NCBI GenBank assembly: GCA_965198485.1
Contig: CBDAPQ010000005.1
Location: 2,914,001 to 2,978,000 of the forward strand
Length of the DNA: 64,000 nt
Direction of reading: 5' to 3'
Source: RH-AL1 sp965198485
GTDB lineage: Bacteria; Pseudomonadota; Alphaproteobacteria; Rhizobiales; Beijerinckiaceae
Shown here: positions 16,523-24,467 of the stretch, one piece after another
Numbering within the stretch: position 1 is the stretch's first letter
Layout of the letters: each line of letters begins with the position of its first letter
Program-made: the position numbers and the translations under genes
Notes under the pieces: generated by a model
Told to the model about the DNA's origin: nothing
Database searches by the model: none
Seen by the model: only the letters and a program-made list of their open reading frames with translations

Positions 16523-17212
16523 CTAGCCTTCGGGCCAGCGGCGGAGGATGGCATCGGCGAGCGTGACCATGGTCGGCGCGGTGAGGTCGGGCTGCGGCAG
16601 TTGCGCGACGGGAAGGAGCGCGTTGTCCGCCCAGGTCACGAAGGCGGTGCGGCAGCCGACGGCTTGTGCGCCGAGAAGGTCCCAGACGTGGGTCGCCACC
16701 ATGCAGATCTCGGCCGGCCCGACGCCGAGGAGCATGGCCGCCTTGCGGTAGCATTCCGGCGCCGGCTTGAAGCGGCGCACCGTCTCGACGCTGATCGACC
16801 GCTCGAAGAAGCACGCAAGGCCGGCCTTTTCCAGCGGCGTCGGCGGCTCGGAGGGCGGCGAGTTCGTCAGCGTCGCCAGCCGGAATCCCGCGCCGCCGAG
16901 CCGCTCCAGCGCTTGGGCGACACCCTCGTGCGCCGGCAGGCTCGTCGTGGTGGCGGCAAGTTCGGCGAGATCGTCGTCGCCGATGGTCTTGCCATGGATC
17001 GTGCCCAGCATGCGCAGAACGCCGCCGCCCAACGTCCCGAACGGCAGGTAAGGCTCGGTGAAGGCCAACGTCTGCGAATAGATCACCAGCTGCGCGTACC
17101 AGTCGCGCAACACGCGCCCGTCCCCGAAGACGCGGACGAACAAGGGCCGCAGCGCCTCGATGTCGAGCAGGGTCTCGTTGACGTCGAAGAGGAGAACGGC
17201 GGGACGGCTCAT
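16523..17212 (-). CDS. HAD hydrolase, haloacid dehalogenase type II-like
   Basis: The 229-residue enzyme begins VLLFDVNETLLD, with nucleophile D10 and T14. It has a helical cap, a motif II segment (LATLTNSPPS), RFKPAPECYRKA, and MVATHVWDLLGAQAVGC leading to motif IV. The type II haloacid dehalogenase subgroup uses an aspartyl-ester mechanism to displace halide from 2-haloalkanoates, but many members act on other substrates. There is no neighbouring transporter or regulator, so the true substrate is unknown. The gene converges on bcp with an 11-nt gap. Confidence 0.88.
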   Translation of the reverse strand: MSRPAVLLFDVNETLLDIEALRPLFVRVFGDGRVLRDWYAQLVIYSQTLAFTEPYLPFGTLGGGVLRMLGTIHGKTIGDDDLAELAATTTSLPAHEGVAQALERLGGAGFRLATLTNSPPSEPPTPLEKAGLACFFERSISVETVRRFKPAPECYRKAAMLLGVGPAEICMVATHVWDLLGAQAVGCRTAFVTWADNALLPVAQLPQPDLTAPTMVTLADAILRRWPEG

Positions 17213-17356
17213 GTTGCGGGGCTCCAGATCGGCCGGAGGCAGGCCGGGGCACGCGCCGGTCCGTATGGACGTTGCGGCGATGCTGCCTTCTCACAGACTA
17301 TGTCGTAGACGAACCTTACGGATGTTCACTCGTTATGTCGGCTCGGAGGAGCAATC

Positions 17357-17635
17357 ATGAAGTTTCTGAAGGTGTTGACCATCGCTGGTCTGTCGGCTGC
17401 GACGGCCGGGTCGCTGCTTGGCTCGACGGTCGCCGAGGCGCAGTACTACCGTCCCGGCTACGGCCATGGTTACGGACACCGGTATGGTCGCGGTTACGGT
17501 CGTTACGGCTACGGCTACGGTCGTCGCGGTTACTATGGCAATCGCGGCCTTGGCGTGGGCGCCGGTGTCGGCCTCGGTTTGGCCGCAGGCGCTGTGGCCG
17601 GGGCTGCTGCGGCTTCGGCGGGGCGCGGCTACTAA
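17357..17635 (+). CDS. Small secreted Tyr/Gly-rich protein
   Basis: The 92-residue product has a signal peptide (FLKVLTIAGLSAATAGSLLGSTVAEA, cleavage before QYY). The mature part is dominated by Tyr, Gly, His and Arg in G-Y-G-x repeats, followed by a glycine-zipper-like tail (GVGAGVGLGLAAGAVAGAAA). GGAGGAG lies about 8 nt upstream and a strong terminator follows at 17659. Such GY-rich exported proteins are widespread but uncharacterised; the tail could insert into a membrane or self-associate. It is a monocistronic unit and may be well expressed. Confidence 0.8.
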   Translation: MKFLKVLTIAGLSAATAGSLLGSTVAEAQYYRPGYGHGYGHRYGRGYGRYGYGYGRRGYYGNRGLGVGAGVGLGLAAGAVAGAAAASAGRGY

Positions 17636-17658
17636 GCTAGGAAAAAGAAGAAACAGGT

Positions 17659-17689
17659 AAGCCCCGTCGGTCAAACCGGCGGGGCTTTT
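17659..17689 (+). terminator. Rho-independent terminator
   Basis: A stem of about 12 bp (AAGCCCCGTCGG paired with CCGGCGGGGCTT, one mismatch) with a five-base loop and a short T tract follows the Tyr/Gly-rich gene by 24 nt. It also lies just past the 3' end of tRNA-Arg on the other strand and may serve both. Confidence 0.8.
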
Positions 17690-17698
17690 GCGTTGGAG

Positions 17699-17775
17699 TG
17701 GCGACCCCAGTTGGATTCGAACCAACGGCCTGCCGCTTAGAAGGCGGCTGCTCTATCCAGCTGAGCTATGGGGCC
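17699..17775 (-). tRNA. tRNA-Arg (anticodon TCT)
   Basis: On the minus strand the 77-nt gene folds as a cloverleaf. GGCCCCA pairs with TGGGGTC (one G-T), the anticodon stem GCCGC/GCGGC encloses the loop CTTCTAA with anticodon TCT, and the T-arm GTTGG/CCAAC encloses TTCGAAT. CCA is encoded. It reads AGA and AGG, rare codons in a GC-rich genome. Confidence 0.97.
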
Positions 17776-17800
17776 TGTCTCTCTCGGCCGATGCCGACGC

Positions 17801-18106
17801 TCAGTGGGTCCACTGCCCGCGGCGCGTCGACTTGAAATTATCGGAATATGACAAGACCTTCGGCGACACGGGTTTCGGCTCGTCGACGCGGAAGGCGATG
17901 CCGTTGCGCTCGCAATAGCTCACCGCCTCTTCCTTGGTGCTGAAGCGCAGCGTGATCTGGCGCTTCATATCGCCGGAGCCCGACCAGCCCATCAGCGGTT
18001 CGACCACCATGGCCTCCTCCGGCTCGTAGACCAGCACCCAGGCCTTGGTCGAGGCTTTGCCGGACTGGGTCGCCGACGGCGACGGCTTGTAGATACGCGC
18101 GGTCAT
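17801..18106 (-). CDS. ETC complex I subunit, NDUFS4-like
   Basis: A 101-residue soluble protein with ARIYKPSPSATQSGKA at the N-terminus, WVLVYEP, LMGWSGSGDMKRQITLRF and the DNFKSTRRGQW ending. These are conserved in the NDUFS4/18-kDa accessory subunit of alphaproteobacterial and mitochondrial complex I. It is expected at the NADH-binding arm and aids assembly or stability of NADH:quinone oxidoreductase. It stands between two tRNA genes, away from a nuo operon, as is common in Hyphomicrobiales. Confidence 0.9.
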   Translation of the reverse strand: MTARIYKPSPSATQSGKASTKAWVLVYEPEEAMVVEPLMGWSGSGDMKRQITLRFSTKEEAVSYCERNGIAFRVDEPKPVSPKVLSYSDNFKSTRRGQWTH

Positions 18107-18129
18107 GGAACTCCTCGTTCTCGCCCGGC

Positions 18130-18206
18130 TGGTCGGGGCAGCAGGATTCGAACCTGCGACCTATAGTTCCCAAAACTATCGCGCTACCAGGCTGCGCTAT
18201 ACCCCG
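18130..18206 (-). tRNA. tRNA-Pro (anticodon TGG)
   Basis: This 77-nt minus-strand gene has the Pro-type C1-G72 pair (CGGGGTA/TGCCCCG, with one T-G pair), the anticodon stem ATAGT/ACTAT around TTTGGGA (anticodon TGG), a T-arm with TTCGAAT, and an encoded CCA. It decodes CCA and related proline codons. Confidence 0.97.
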
Positions 18207-18273
18207 GGGACAGGCGAGCCCGATGCTTCTACCGCGAGATGGCCTCGCTCCGCCATAGCTGATCGCAGGTCCT

Positions 18274-19047
18274 CTACGTCGCGCCAGCGGCGAAGACGAT
18301 GAGCACGGCGATTTCGCCGCCCTGTTGCGCCGCGCCCGCGACGTCGCCGGTCTGACCGCCGATCTGACGCCATGCCAGCGCGGACACGGCCAGTGCCGCC
18401 AGCATTGCCACGAGCACGGCGTCGGCGGTGCGCGCGGCGCTGACACCCTGCCAGGCGGCGAGGACGATTGTCACGATGATCGCGACGAGCCCCGACGCGC
18501 CCAACGCACGCCAACTCGCCATCGCGACCGCTCCGACGCCCTCGGAACGGGCCGGCGAAAGCATCGCCAGCGGCACGAAGCAGGCGGCGCGCGACAGCAC
18601 CGCGGCCACGGTGATCGCGATGCCGCCATGGCCGGCCATGATCGCGGACTCGATCGCGAAACAGCGCAGGAGCAGCGAGAACGCGATGGCGACCGCGCCG
18701 AACGCGCCGACGGCGCTGTCGCGCATGATCGCGAGCTTGCGTTCGCGCGTGCGGCCGCCGCCGAAGCCGTCGGCGCAATCGGCCAGCGCGTCCTCGTGAA
18801 GCGCTCCCGTCACCATCGCCTGCGTGGCGAGGGCCAACGTGGCGGCGATGAGGGGCGGCAGGCGCAGTGCTGCCGCCGCTGCCAGGATGCAGCAGGGGAA
18901 CAGCGCCAGCGCCAGGCCTGCGACCGGCGCCATCGCCGCCGCTGCCACGAGGCCGCTGGCGCCCAGCGCGCGCTCGCGCTGCGTTGTCGGCACCGGCAAC
19001 CGGGAGAAGAAGCGCAGGCAGATCAGGAGATCGGCGAGGAGGGTCAT
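18274..19047 (-). CDS. cobS: Adenosylcobinamide-GDP ribazoletransferase (cobalamin synthase)
   Basis: A 257-residue polytopic membrane protein with the CobS signature HEDALADCADGFGGG and RKLAIMRDSAVGAFG near residues 85-125, and several hydrophobic spans. It joins adenosylcobinamide-GDP to alpha-ribazole, the last step of the nucleotide-loop pathway. The ATG at 19047 (MTLLADLLICLRFFSRLPVP) is the family start. No other cob genes are in the window. A 14-G run lies 25-38 nt upstream of the start. Confidence 0.95.
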   Translation of the reverse strand: MTLLADLLICLRFFSRLPVPTTQRERALGASGLVAAAAMAPVAGLALALFPCCILAAAAALRLPPLIAATLALATQAMVTGALHEDALADCADGFGGGRTRERKLAIMRDSAVGAFGAVAIAFSLLLRCFAIESAIMAGHGGIAITVAAVLSRAACFVPLAMLSPARSEGVGAVAMASWRALGASGLVAIIVTIVLAAWQGVSAARTADAVLVAMLAALAVSALAWRQIGGQTGDVAGAAQQGGEIAVLIVFAAGAT

Positions 19048-19071
19048 CGGGCCTGCGGTCGAGTCGGGCGC

Positions 19072-19085
19072 GGGGGGGGGGGGGG
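19072..19085. repeat. Homopolymeric G14 tract upstream of cobS
   Basis: Fourteen consecutive G residues (C on the cobS strand) lie 25-38 nt before the cobS ATG. Tracts this long are prone to slipped-strand length change and could alter promoter or leader spacing. They are also a frequent site of sequencing error, so the exact length is uncertain. Confidence 0.85.
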
Positions 19086-19302
19086 CCGCGGACAAACCCG
19101 AGCTAGATGGCGCGACGGGGCCCGCGGCACAAGCGAACGAAGACCGCGCATCGCCGGGTCTCGCGCCCTGTTCCCTTCGGCCTACATAAGCTCTAGGGTC
19201 GGCGTGGATTTCACCGCACGGTCTCGATGGACCGCGCGCGGTTCGTAGCCGCACGGCCCGAACCAACCCGGCGGTACCCCGCCGGTCGTTCAAGGATCAT
19301 GG

Positions 19303-19521
19303 ATGTCGAAAGAAGAACTTCTCGAATTTCCCGGCGTCGTCGCGGAACTTCTCCCCAACGCCACTTTCCGGGTCAAGCTCGAGAATGATCACGAGATCAT
19401 CGCGCATACCGCGGGAAAGATGCGCAAGAACCGCATCCGCGTGCTGACCGGCGACAAGGTGCTCGTGGAAATGACCCCGTACGATCTGAGCAAGGGCCGG
19501 ATCACCTATCGCTTCAAGTAG
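19303..19521 (+). CDS. infA: Translation initiation factor IF-1
   Basis: A 72-residue single OB-fold protein (MSKEELLEFPGVVAELLPNA to GRITYRFK), the standard length of IF-1. It binds the ribosomal A site with IF-2 and IF-3 during initiation. It leads a tight plus-strand run with maf, yacG and a ydcF-like gene; the next gene begins 8 nt after its stop. Confidence 0.98.
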   Translation: MSKEELLEFPGVVAELLPNATFRVKLENDHEIIAHTAGKMRKNRIRVLTGDKVLVEMTPYDLSKGRITYRFK

Positions 19522-19529
19522 GGCGCGCG

Positions 19530-20201
19530 ATGAGCGGCGGCGTCGAACAGCAGAAGCCCGGCAGGGCGCAGATGCTCGTGCTCGCCTCGGGCTCGCCGCG
19601 CCGGCTGGGATTGTTGCGCCAGGTCGGGATCGAGCCGGCGGCGCTGCTGCCCGCCGACCTCGACGAAACGCCCAACAAAGGCGAATCACCCCGCTCGCTG
19701 GCGATGCGGCTCGCCGAGGAGAAGGCGACGGTTGCGGCCAAGGCGATGAAGATCCGTCCCGATCTGGAGGGCTCTTACCTCCTCGCGGCCGACACCGTGG
19801 TGAGCGTCGGACGCCGCACCTTACCCAAGTGCGACCTGGTCGAGGAGGCCGACGGCTGTCTGCGGCTGCTCTCGGGCCGCGGACACCGCGTGCACACAGG
19901 GCTCTGCCTGATCACGCCCCGGGGGGCGGTGCGCAAGAAGCTCGTTGAGACGCGGGTGCGCTTCAAGCGCCTGAGCCGATTGGAGCTTCAGGCCTATCTC
20001 GATGGCGGCGAGTGGCGCGGCAAAGCCGGCGGCTACGCGATCCAGGGCCGCGCCGGCGCCTTCGCCATCAAGCTCGTCGGCTCGTATTCGAGCGTGGTCG
20101 GCTTGCCGCTCTACGAGACCGTCAATTTGCTGGTCGGCGAAGGCTACGTGATGCAATCCTTCGACCGCGAAGCCGCGCTCGACGAGGTCGCGGCGGACTG
20201 A
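19530..20201 (+). CDS. maf: Maf-like nucleoside triphosphate pyrophosphatase
   Basis: The 223-residue protein has the Maf N-terminal motif LASGSPRRLGLLRQVGI (residues 18-34), an acidic AADTVVSVG segment, and GYAIQGRAGAF followed by GSYSSVVGLPLYET. Maf proteins hydrolyse non-canonical or modified nucleoside triphosphates and can affect division. It sits in the infA-maf-yacG run; this association is common in Hyphomicrobiales. Its stop lies 2 nt before the yacG ATG. Confidence 0.95.
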   Translation: MSGGVEQQKPGRAQMLVLASGSPRRLGLLRQVGIEPAALLPADLDETPNKGESPRSLAMRLAEEKATVAAKAMKIRPDLEGSYLLAADTVVSVGRRTLPKCDLVEEADGCLRLLSGRGHRVHTGLCLITPRGAVRKKLVETRVRFKRLSRLELQAYLDGGEWRGKAGGYAIQGRAGAFAIKLVGSYSSVVGLPLYETVNLLVGEGYVMQSFDREAALDEVAAD

Positions 20202-20203
20202 GG

Positions 20204-20407
20204 ATGGCACCCGAAAAAGTCCCCTTCGACTCGACTGATCCGAAGGCGAAGCCCTGCCCGATCTGCGGCAAAGCCTCTCGCACCGAGACGTCGCCGTTCT
20301 GCTCCAAGCGCTGCGCCGACGTGGACCTCCACCGCTGGCTGGGCGGCGTCTACGCCGTGCCGACCGACGAGCCCGGCCAGGCGGCGGCGCCCGACGGCGA
20401 GGACTGA
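20204..20407 (+). CDS. yacG: DNA gyrase inhibitor YacG, zinc-binding
   Basis: A 67-residue zinc-finger protein with C18-x2-C21 and C33-x3-C37 followed by the conserved ADVDLHRWLGGVYAVP segment. E. coli YacG binds GyrB and inhibits gyrase. The ATG at 20204 lies 2 nt after the maf stop; longer frames upstream are shadows of maf. Its stop overlaps the next ATG (TGATG at 20405-20409). Confidence 0.94.
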   Translation: MAPEKVPFDSTDPKAKPCPICGKASRTETSPFCSKRCADVDLHRWLGGVYAVPTDEPGQAAAPDGED

Positions 20408-21207
20408 TGTTCTTCGTCATCTCGAAGATCGCCGGCATCATGCTCTTCCACCCTCTCAACTTCCTCCTCTTTCTGGGGCTGCTCGGGTTGCTGCTGTGCC
20501 TGACCCGCCACGCGCGGGCTGGGCGTCTCGTCGCCGTGCTCGCGGCGGTGCTGCTCCTCGTGGCGGCGTTCTCGCCGCTGAGCGCCCTCCTGCTCCGCCC
20601 GCTGGAGGACCGTTTCCAGCAACCGCCGGCGGATATGCCGGCGCCGACGGGCATCGTGGTGCTCGGCGGCGCGCTCGACGAGGATCTCGGCCTCGCGCGC
20701 GGGCAGCCAACCCTGACAGAGGCGGCAGCGCGCCTGACCAGCGGCGTGGCGCTGGCTCTACGGTACCCGCAGGCACGGCTTGTCTTCACCGGCGGGTCGG
20801 CCAACCTCGACGCCAGAGCCGCCGCCGACGAGGCCGCAGGCGTGCGCGCGCTGTGGCTCTCGCTAGGCGTGCCGGCGCAGCGCATGACCTTCGAGAACCG
20901 TTCTCGCAACACTTACGAGAACGCCACCATGACCCGCGCGATCGTGCAGCCCAGACCCGGCGAGCGCTGGCTGCTCGTCACCTCGGCGGCGCACATGCCG
21001 CGCTCAATGGGCATCTTCCGCCGTGCCGGCTGGAATATGATCGCCTATCCCGTGGATTACCGCACCTTCGGCGATGCCCGCGACGTGAGGCCGACGACGC
21101 TGGCGCTCGACGCGCTGCGCCGCATCGACGCAGCGCTGCACGAATGGATCGGCCTTCTCGTCTACCGGCTGACGGGCAAGACCGACTCGCTGCTTCCAGC
21201 GCCATAG
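20407..21207 (+). CDS. YdcF/SanA-like DUF218 membrane protein
   Basis: The 266-residue protein has two N-terminal membrane segments (about 14-31 and 39-56) and a cytosolic or periplasmic DUF218 domain: GIVVLGGALDEDL, RLVFTGGSANLD, FENRSRNTYENA, LLVTSAAHMPRSMGIFRRAG. DUF218 proteins such as SanA and ElyC affect envelope integrity. The start overlaps the yacG stop, so it is translated as the last gene of the infA run. Confidence 0.88.
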   Translation: MFFVISKIAGIMLFHPLNFLLFLGLLGLLLCLTRHARAGRLVAVLAAVLLLVAAFSPLSALLLRPLEDRFQQPPADMPAPTGIVVLGGALDEDLGLARGQPTLTEAAARLTSGVALALRYPQARLVFTGGSANLDARAAADEAAGVRALWLSLGVPAQRMTFENRSRNTYENATMTRAIVQPRPGERWLLVTSAAHMPRSMGIFRRAGWNMIAYPVDYRTFGDARDVRPTTLALDALRRIDAALHEWIGLLVYRLTGKTDSLLPAP

Positions 21208-21227
21208 CCTTGCCGGCCGGCGACGCC

Positions 21228-21245
21228 TAAGGTATATATACCTTA
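21228..21245. repeat. 18-bp perfect palindrome between convergent genes
   Basis: TAAGGTATATATACCTTA is perfectly self-complementary and AT-rich in a GC-rich setting. It lies 20 nt past the ydcF-like stop and about 107 nt before the convergent ccmH stop. It has no T tract on either side and no loop, so it is a weak terminator; an operator or other protein site is possible. Confidence 0.75.
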
Positions 21246-21275
21246 CTAAAAAAGGAACTCGGGCGAAAGTTGGCA

Positions 21276-21299
21276 TGACGCATGACGCAGCCTGACGCA
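21276..21299. repeat. Three copies of the heptamer TGACGCA
   Basis: TGACGCA occurs at 21276-21282, 21283-21289 (directly abutting) and 21293-21299. It lies in the same convergent gap as the 18-bp palindrome. The function is unknown; iterated short repeats can be protein binding sites. Confidence 0.6.
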
Positions 21300-21351
21300 G
21301 TGAACGTCATTTTCGGCGAAATCTTTTTCGGTCTGGCCCGACCTCGAAGCT

Positions 21352-21837
21352 TTAGGCGGTCTCGCCCGGCGTGCCGCCTTCGCTGAGCAACTCGTCGAGC
21401 CGCCGATGCTCGGCCTCGCTGAGCGGCCGTGCCGGATCGCGCGTCGGCTTTGCGCGGCCGCGCATGGCGACGGCAATGCCGATGCCGCCGAGTACCAGCA
21501 CGATGAAAGGCGTGCCCCAGAGCAGCAGCGTCTGCGTCTCTAACGGCGGCTTCAGCAGGATGAACTGGCCGTACCGCGCGACGAGGTAGTCCTTGACCTG
21601 GCCGTTGGTGTCGCCCGCCAGCAGGCGTTGGCGCACCAGCAGGCGAATGTCGCGGGCAAGGTCGGCATGGCTCTCGTCGATGGATTCGTTCTGGCAGACC
21701 AGGCAGCGCAGACCAGAGGACACGTCGCGTGCGCGGTGCTCGAGAGCTGGGTTGGTCAGCATCTCGCCGGGCTCGACGGCATACGCCGGCGCGGCGAAGG
21801 CAATACCGAGCGCGACAGCCGCGAGAAGCCGCCTCAT
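21352..21837 (-). CDS. ccmH: Cytochrome c maturation protein CcmH
   Basis: A 161-residue protein with a signal sequence (ending AAPAYA) and the redox motif C45-L-V-C48 in LRCLVCQNESIDES. The N-terminal periplasmic domain is followed by a membrane span (LWGTPFIVLVLGGIGIAVA) and an acidic tail. CcmH reduces the CXXCH motif of apocytochrome c for heme ligation with CcmF. Its ATG overlaps the ccmF stop (21834-21837), so the two are co-translated. It is the last gene of the minus-strand ccmI-E-F-H cluster. Confidence 0.96.
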   Translation of the reverse strand: MRRLLAAVALGIAFAAPAYAVEPGEMLTNPALEHRARDVSSGLRCLVCQNESIDESHADLARDIRLLVRQRLLAGDTNGQVKDYLVARYGQFILLKPPLETQTLLLWGTPFIVLVLGGIGIAVAMRGRAKPTRDPARPLSEAEHRRLDELLSEGGTPGETA

Positions 21838-23810
21838 TCCGCCGGCACCGCGGTCGGATGCGCGCGCCGGGCCCGCGCGGCGATGCCGAAGCGCAGCCGG
21901 CGATCGGACAGCGACAGCGCCCCGCCGAGCCCCATGATCAGGGCGCCGATCCAGATCAGCGTGACCAGCGGCTTCCAGTAGAGCTTCACGTCGATGGTCG
22001 GCGAGCCGGCCACCGGCGATCCGATCGACTCGTAGAACTGCCCCAGGCCGAGCGTGACGATACCGGCTTCGGCCCGAGCCATCTTGCGGACGGGATAGAA
22101 GCGGCTCGCCGGCTCCAGCCGGGCGATCTCGATCCCATTTTTGGACAGGATCGTGCGCGCCACCGCCGCCTCGTAGTTCGGGCCTTTCTCCGGTGCCACG
22201 CTGACGAGCTGGGCGATATAGGGGCCGATAGTGGCGGTATCGCCCGGCCGCATGGCGAGGATCGTCTCCTGCCCCCAGCCGGCGGCGGCGAGGCCGAGCA
22301 GCGTCACGCCGAGCCCGGCATGCGCGATTGACGTGCCCCAGGCCGAGCGCGGCAGGCCTATGCCGCGGCTCCAGGCATTGCCCCAGCCGCCGGCGCCGAT
22401 GCGCCGCGCGAGGTCGGAGAAGGAGCCGACGATGACGAAGACCGCGAGCCCGGCCATGACGTAGGACATCGCCGGCTCGCCCTTGACCCAGGCGAAGACG
22501 AGCAGCGCGGCGACGCCGACGAGCATGGCGAGCATCATGCGCTGCGCCGCGCCGAGCAGGTCGCCGCGCTTCCAGGCCAACGCCGACCCTATCGGCATCG
22601 CCAGGAAGACCGGGATCGAGAGCGGCACAAAGGCGGTGTTGTAGAAAGGTGCGCCGACCGAGATCTTCTGCTCGGTGATCGCCTCCAGCGCCAGCGGGTA
22701 GATCGTGCCGACGAACACCGTCGCGCAGGCGGCGGTGAGCAGCAGGTTGTTGACGACGAGCGCGCCCTCGCGGCTGACGGGCGCGAATAGGCCGCCTTGC
22801 CGCAAGGAACCGCCGCGCCATGCGAACAGCGCCAGCGAGCCGCCGATGAAGAAGATCAGGATGACCAGGATGAAGAAGCCGCGGCGCGGGTCGGTGGCGA
22901 AGGCGTGAACGGAGGTGAGTACGCCCGAGCGCACCAAGAAAGTGCCGACGAGCGACAGCGAAAAGGCCAGGATCGCCAGAAAGATGGTCCACACCTTCAA
23001 GGCTTCGCGCTTCTCCATGACCACGGCGGAATGCAGCAGCGCGGTGCCGGCGAGCCAGGGCATGAAGGAGGCGTTCTCGACCGGGTCCCAGGCCCAGAAG
23101 CCACCCCAGCCCAGCGTGTAATACGACCAGTACGACCCCATCGCGATGCCGAGCGTCAGAAAGATCCAGGCGATCAGCGTCCACGGTCGCACAAAGCGCG
23201 CCCAAGCGGCGTCGACGCGACCGGCGATGAGCGCGGCGGCGGCGAAGGAGAAGGTCATAGAGAAGCCGACGTAGCCGAGGTAGAGCAGCGGCGGATGGAT
23301 GGCGAGGCCGGGATCCTGCAGCAGCGGGTTGAGGTCCTGTCCCTCGATTGGCGGCGCCAACATGCGGGCGAACGGGTCCGAGGTGAGCAGGATGAAGAGC
23401 AGGAAGGTCGCGGCGATCCAGCTCTGGACAGATAGCACCAGCCCGCGCAGGTCGGCCGGCATGCCGCGCGAGCCCAGCGCCACCGCCGCCGCGAACACAG
23501 CGAGGATGAGCACCCACAGCAGCATCGAGCCCTCGTGGTTCCCCCAGACGCCGGAGATCTTGTAGATCAGCGGCTTGGAGGAGGCCGAATTCTCGACGAC
23601 GTTGACGAGGCTGAAGTCGGAGACGACGTGGGCGTAGGTCAGCGCGGCGAAGGCGAGCGCCGTGAAGACGAAGCCGGCGACGGCAACGGGCGGTGCCACC
23701 GCGACGAGGCGGCCATCGCGGGTGTAATGCCCGACGAGGGGCACGATCGCGTTGACGATCGCCAACGCCAGCGCCAGCACGAGGCAGAAATGGCCGGTCT
23801 CGACGATCAT
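21834..23810 (-). CDS. ccmF: Heme lyase subunit CcmF
   Basis: A 658-residue polytopic membrane protein starting METGHFC-like (MIVETGHFCLVLALALA) with about 15 hydrophobic spans. The tryptophan-rich WWD-type region is visible as FWAWDPVENASFMPWLAGTALLHS, and VWGNHEGSMLLWVLI lies in the N-terminal half. CcmF forms the cytochrome c synthetase with CcmH, accepting heme from CcmE. A 143-nt gap separates it from ccmE upstream. Confidence 0.98.
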   Translation of the reverse strand: MIVETGHFCLVLALALAIVNAIVPLVGHYTRDGRLVAVAPPVAVAGFVFTALAFAALTYAHVVSDFSLVNVVENSASSKPLIYKISGVWGNHEGSMLLWVLILAVFAAAVALGSRGMPADLRGLVLSVQSWIAATFLLFILLTSDPFARMLAPPIEGQDLNPLLQDPGLAIHPPLLYLGYVGFSMTFSFAAAALIAGRVDAAWARFVRPWTLIAWIFLTLGIAMGSYWSYYTLGWGGFWAWDPVENASFMPWLAGTALLHSAVVMEKREALKVWTIFLAILAFSLSLVGTFLVRSGVLTSVHAFATDPRRGFFILVILIFFIGGSLALFAWRGGSLRQGGLFAPVSREGALVVNNLLLTAACATVFVGTIYPLALEAITEQKISVGAPFYNTAFVPLSIPVFLAMPIGSALAWKRGDLLGAAQRMMLAMLVGVAALLVFAWVKGEPAMSYVMAGLAVFVIVGSFSDLARRIGAGGWGNAWSRGIGLPRSAWGTSIAHAGLGVTLLGLAAAGWGQETILAMRPGDTATIGPYIAQLVSVAPEKGPNYEAAVARTILSKNGIEIARLEPASRFYPVRKMARAEAGIVTLGLGQFYESIGSPVAGSPTIDVKLYWKPLVTLIWIGALIMGLGGALSLSDRRLRFGIAARARRAHPTAVPAE

Positions 23811-23952
23811 CGGGCAGATCCCTCAAGCAGGCCATTCCGCACGCAGCGCAACGGCGATGCGGAACCGATGCGCCTCGCTCCCGATCGGAAGGAACGACGC
23901 TCGCTGGTCCCGTTTTCGGCTGCGCCGCTCGGGAATAACGACACTGCTATCC

Positions 23953-24465
23953 TCACGGCGCGGCGCTCGCGCGCTGGTCGGACGGCGGCGGTGCGGCGCC
24001 CTCCATGTCGGTGCCGGTCGGCGGCGGCGCGTCACCATCCTTCCAGACGCCCTGCTTCTTCAGCGCATCGGCGACGTCCTTGGGCATGTAGCGCTCGTCG
24101 TGCTTGGCCAGCACGCTGTCGGCGGTGAAAAGCCCATCGTGCCCGACGACGCCCTCGACAACGGCGCCCTGGCCCTCGCGGAAGAGGTCCGGCAGCAGCC
24201 CGGTGTAGGTGACGTGGATGTCGTGCTTGGTGTCGGTGACGGCGAAGATCACCCGGCCCTGCCCCTCGCGCTTGAACGAGCCGGCCTCGACCAAGCCGCC
24301 GATGCGCAACCGCGTGCCGGGCGCCGGCGCCTTCTGCGCGTATTCGGTGGGTCCGTAGAAGAACACGATCGTGTCGCGCAGCGCATAGAGCGAGACGCCG
24401 ACGGCCGAGCCGAACACGCCCAGCGCCAGGCCGATGATGGTGAGCCGTCGCTTCTTGCGGGTCAT
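23953..24465 (-). CDS. ccmE: Heme chaperone CcmE
   Basis: The 170-residue protein has a basic N-terminus, one membrane anchor (about 8-28), an OB-fold (RLRIGGLVEAGSFKREGQG), and the covalent heme-binding His122 in LAKHDERYMP. The Pro-rich tail (DAPPPTGTDMEG) is variable. CcmE carries heme from CcmC to CcmF/H in the periplasm. ATG 24465 follows the ccmI stop by 2 nt. Confidence 0.96.
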   Translation of the reverse strand: MTRKKRRLTIIGLALGVFGSAVGVSLYALRDTIVFFYGPTEYAQKAPAPGTRLRIGGLVEAGSFKREGQGRVIFAVTDTKHDIHVTYTGLLPDLFREGQGAVVEGVVGHDGLFTADSVLAKHDERYMPKDVADALKKQGVWKDGDAPPPTGTDMEGAAPPPSDQRASAAP

Positions 24466-24467
24466 CG

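Noticed and set aside
19048..19302. Cobalamin riboswitch before cobS
   Set aside because: I looked for a B12-box-like segment on the minus strand and found none; only the G14 tract stands out.
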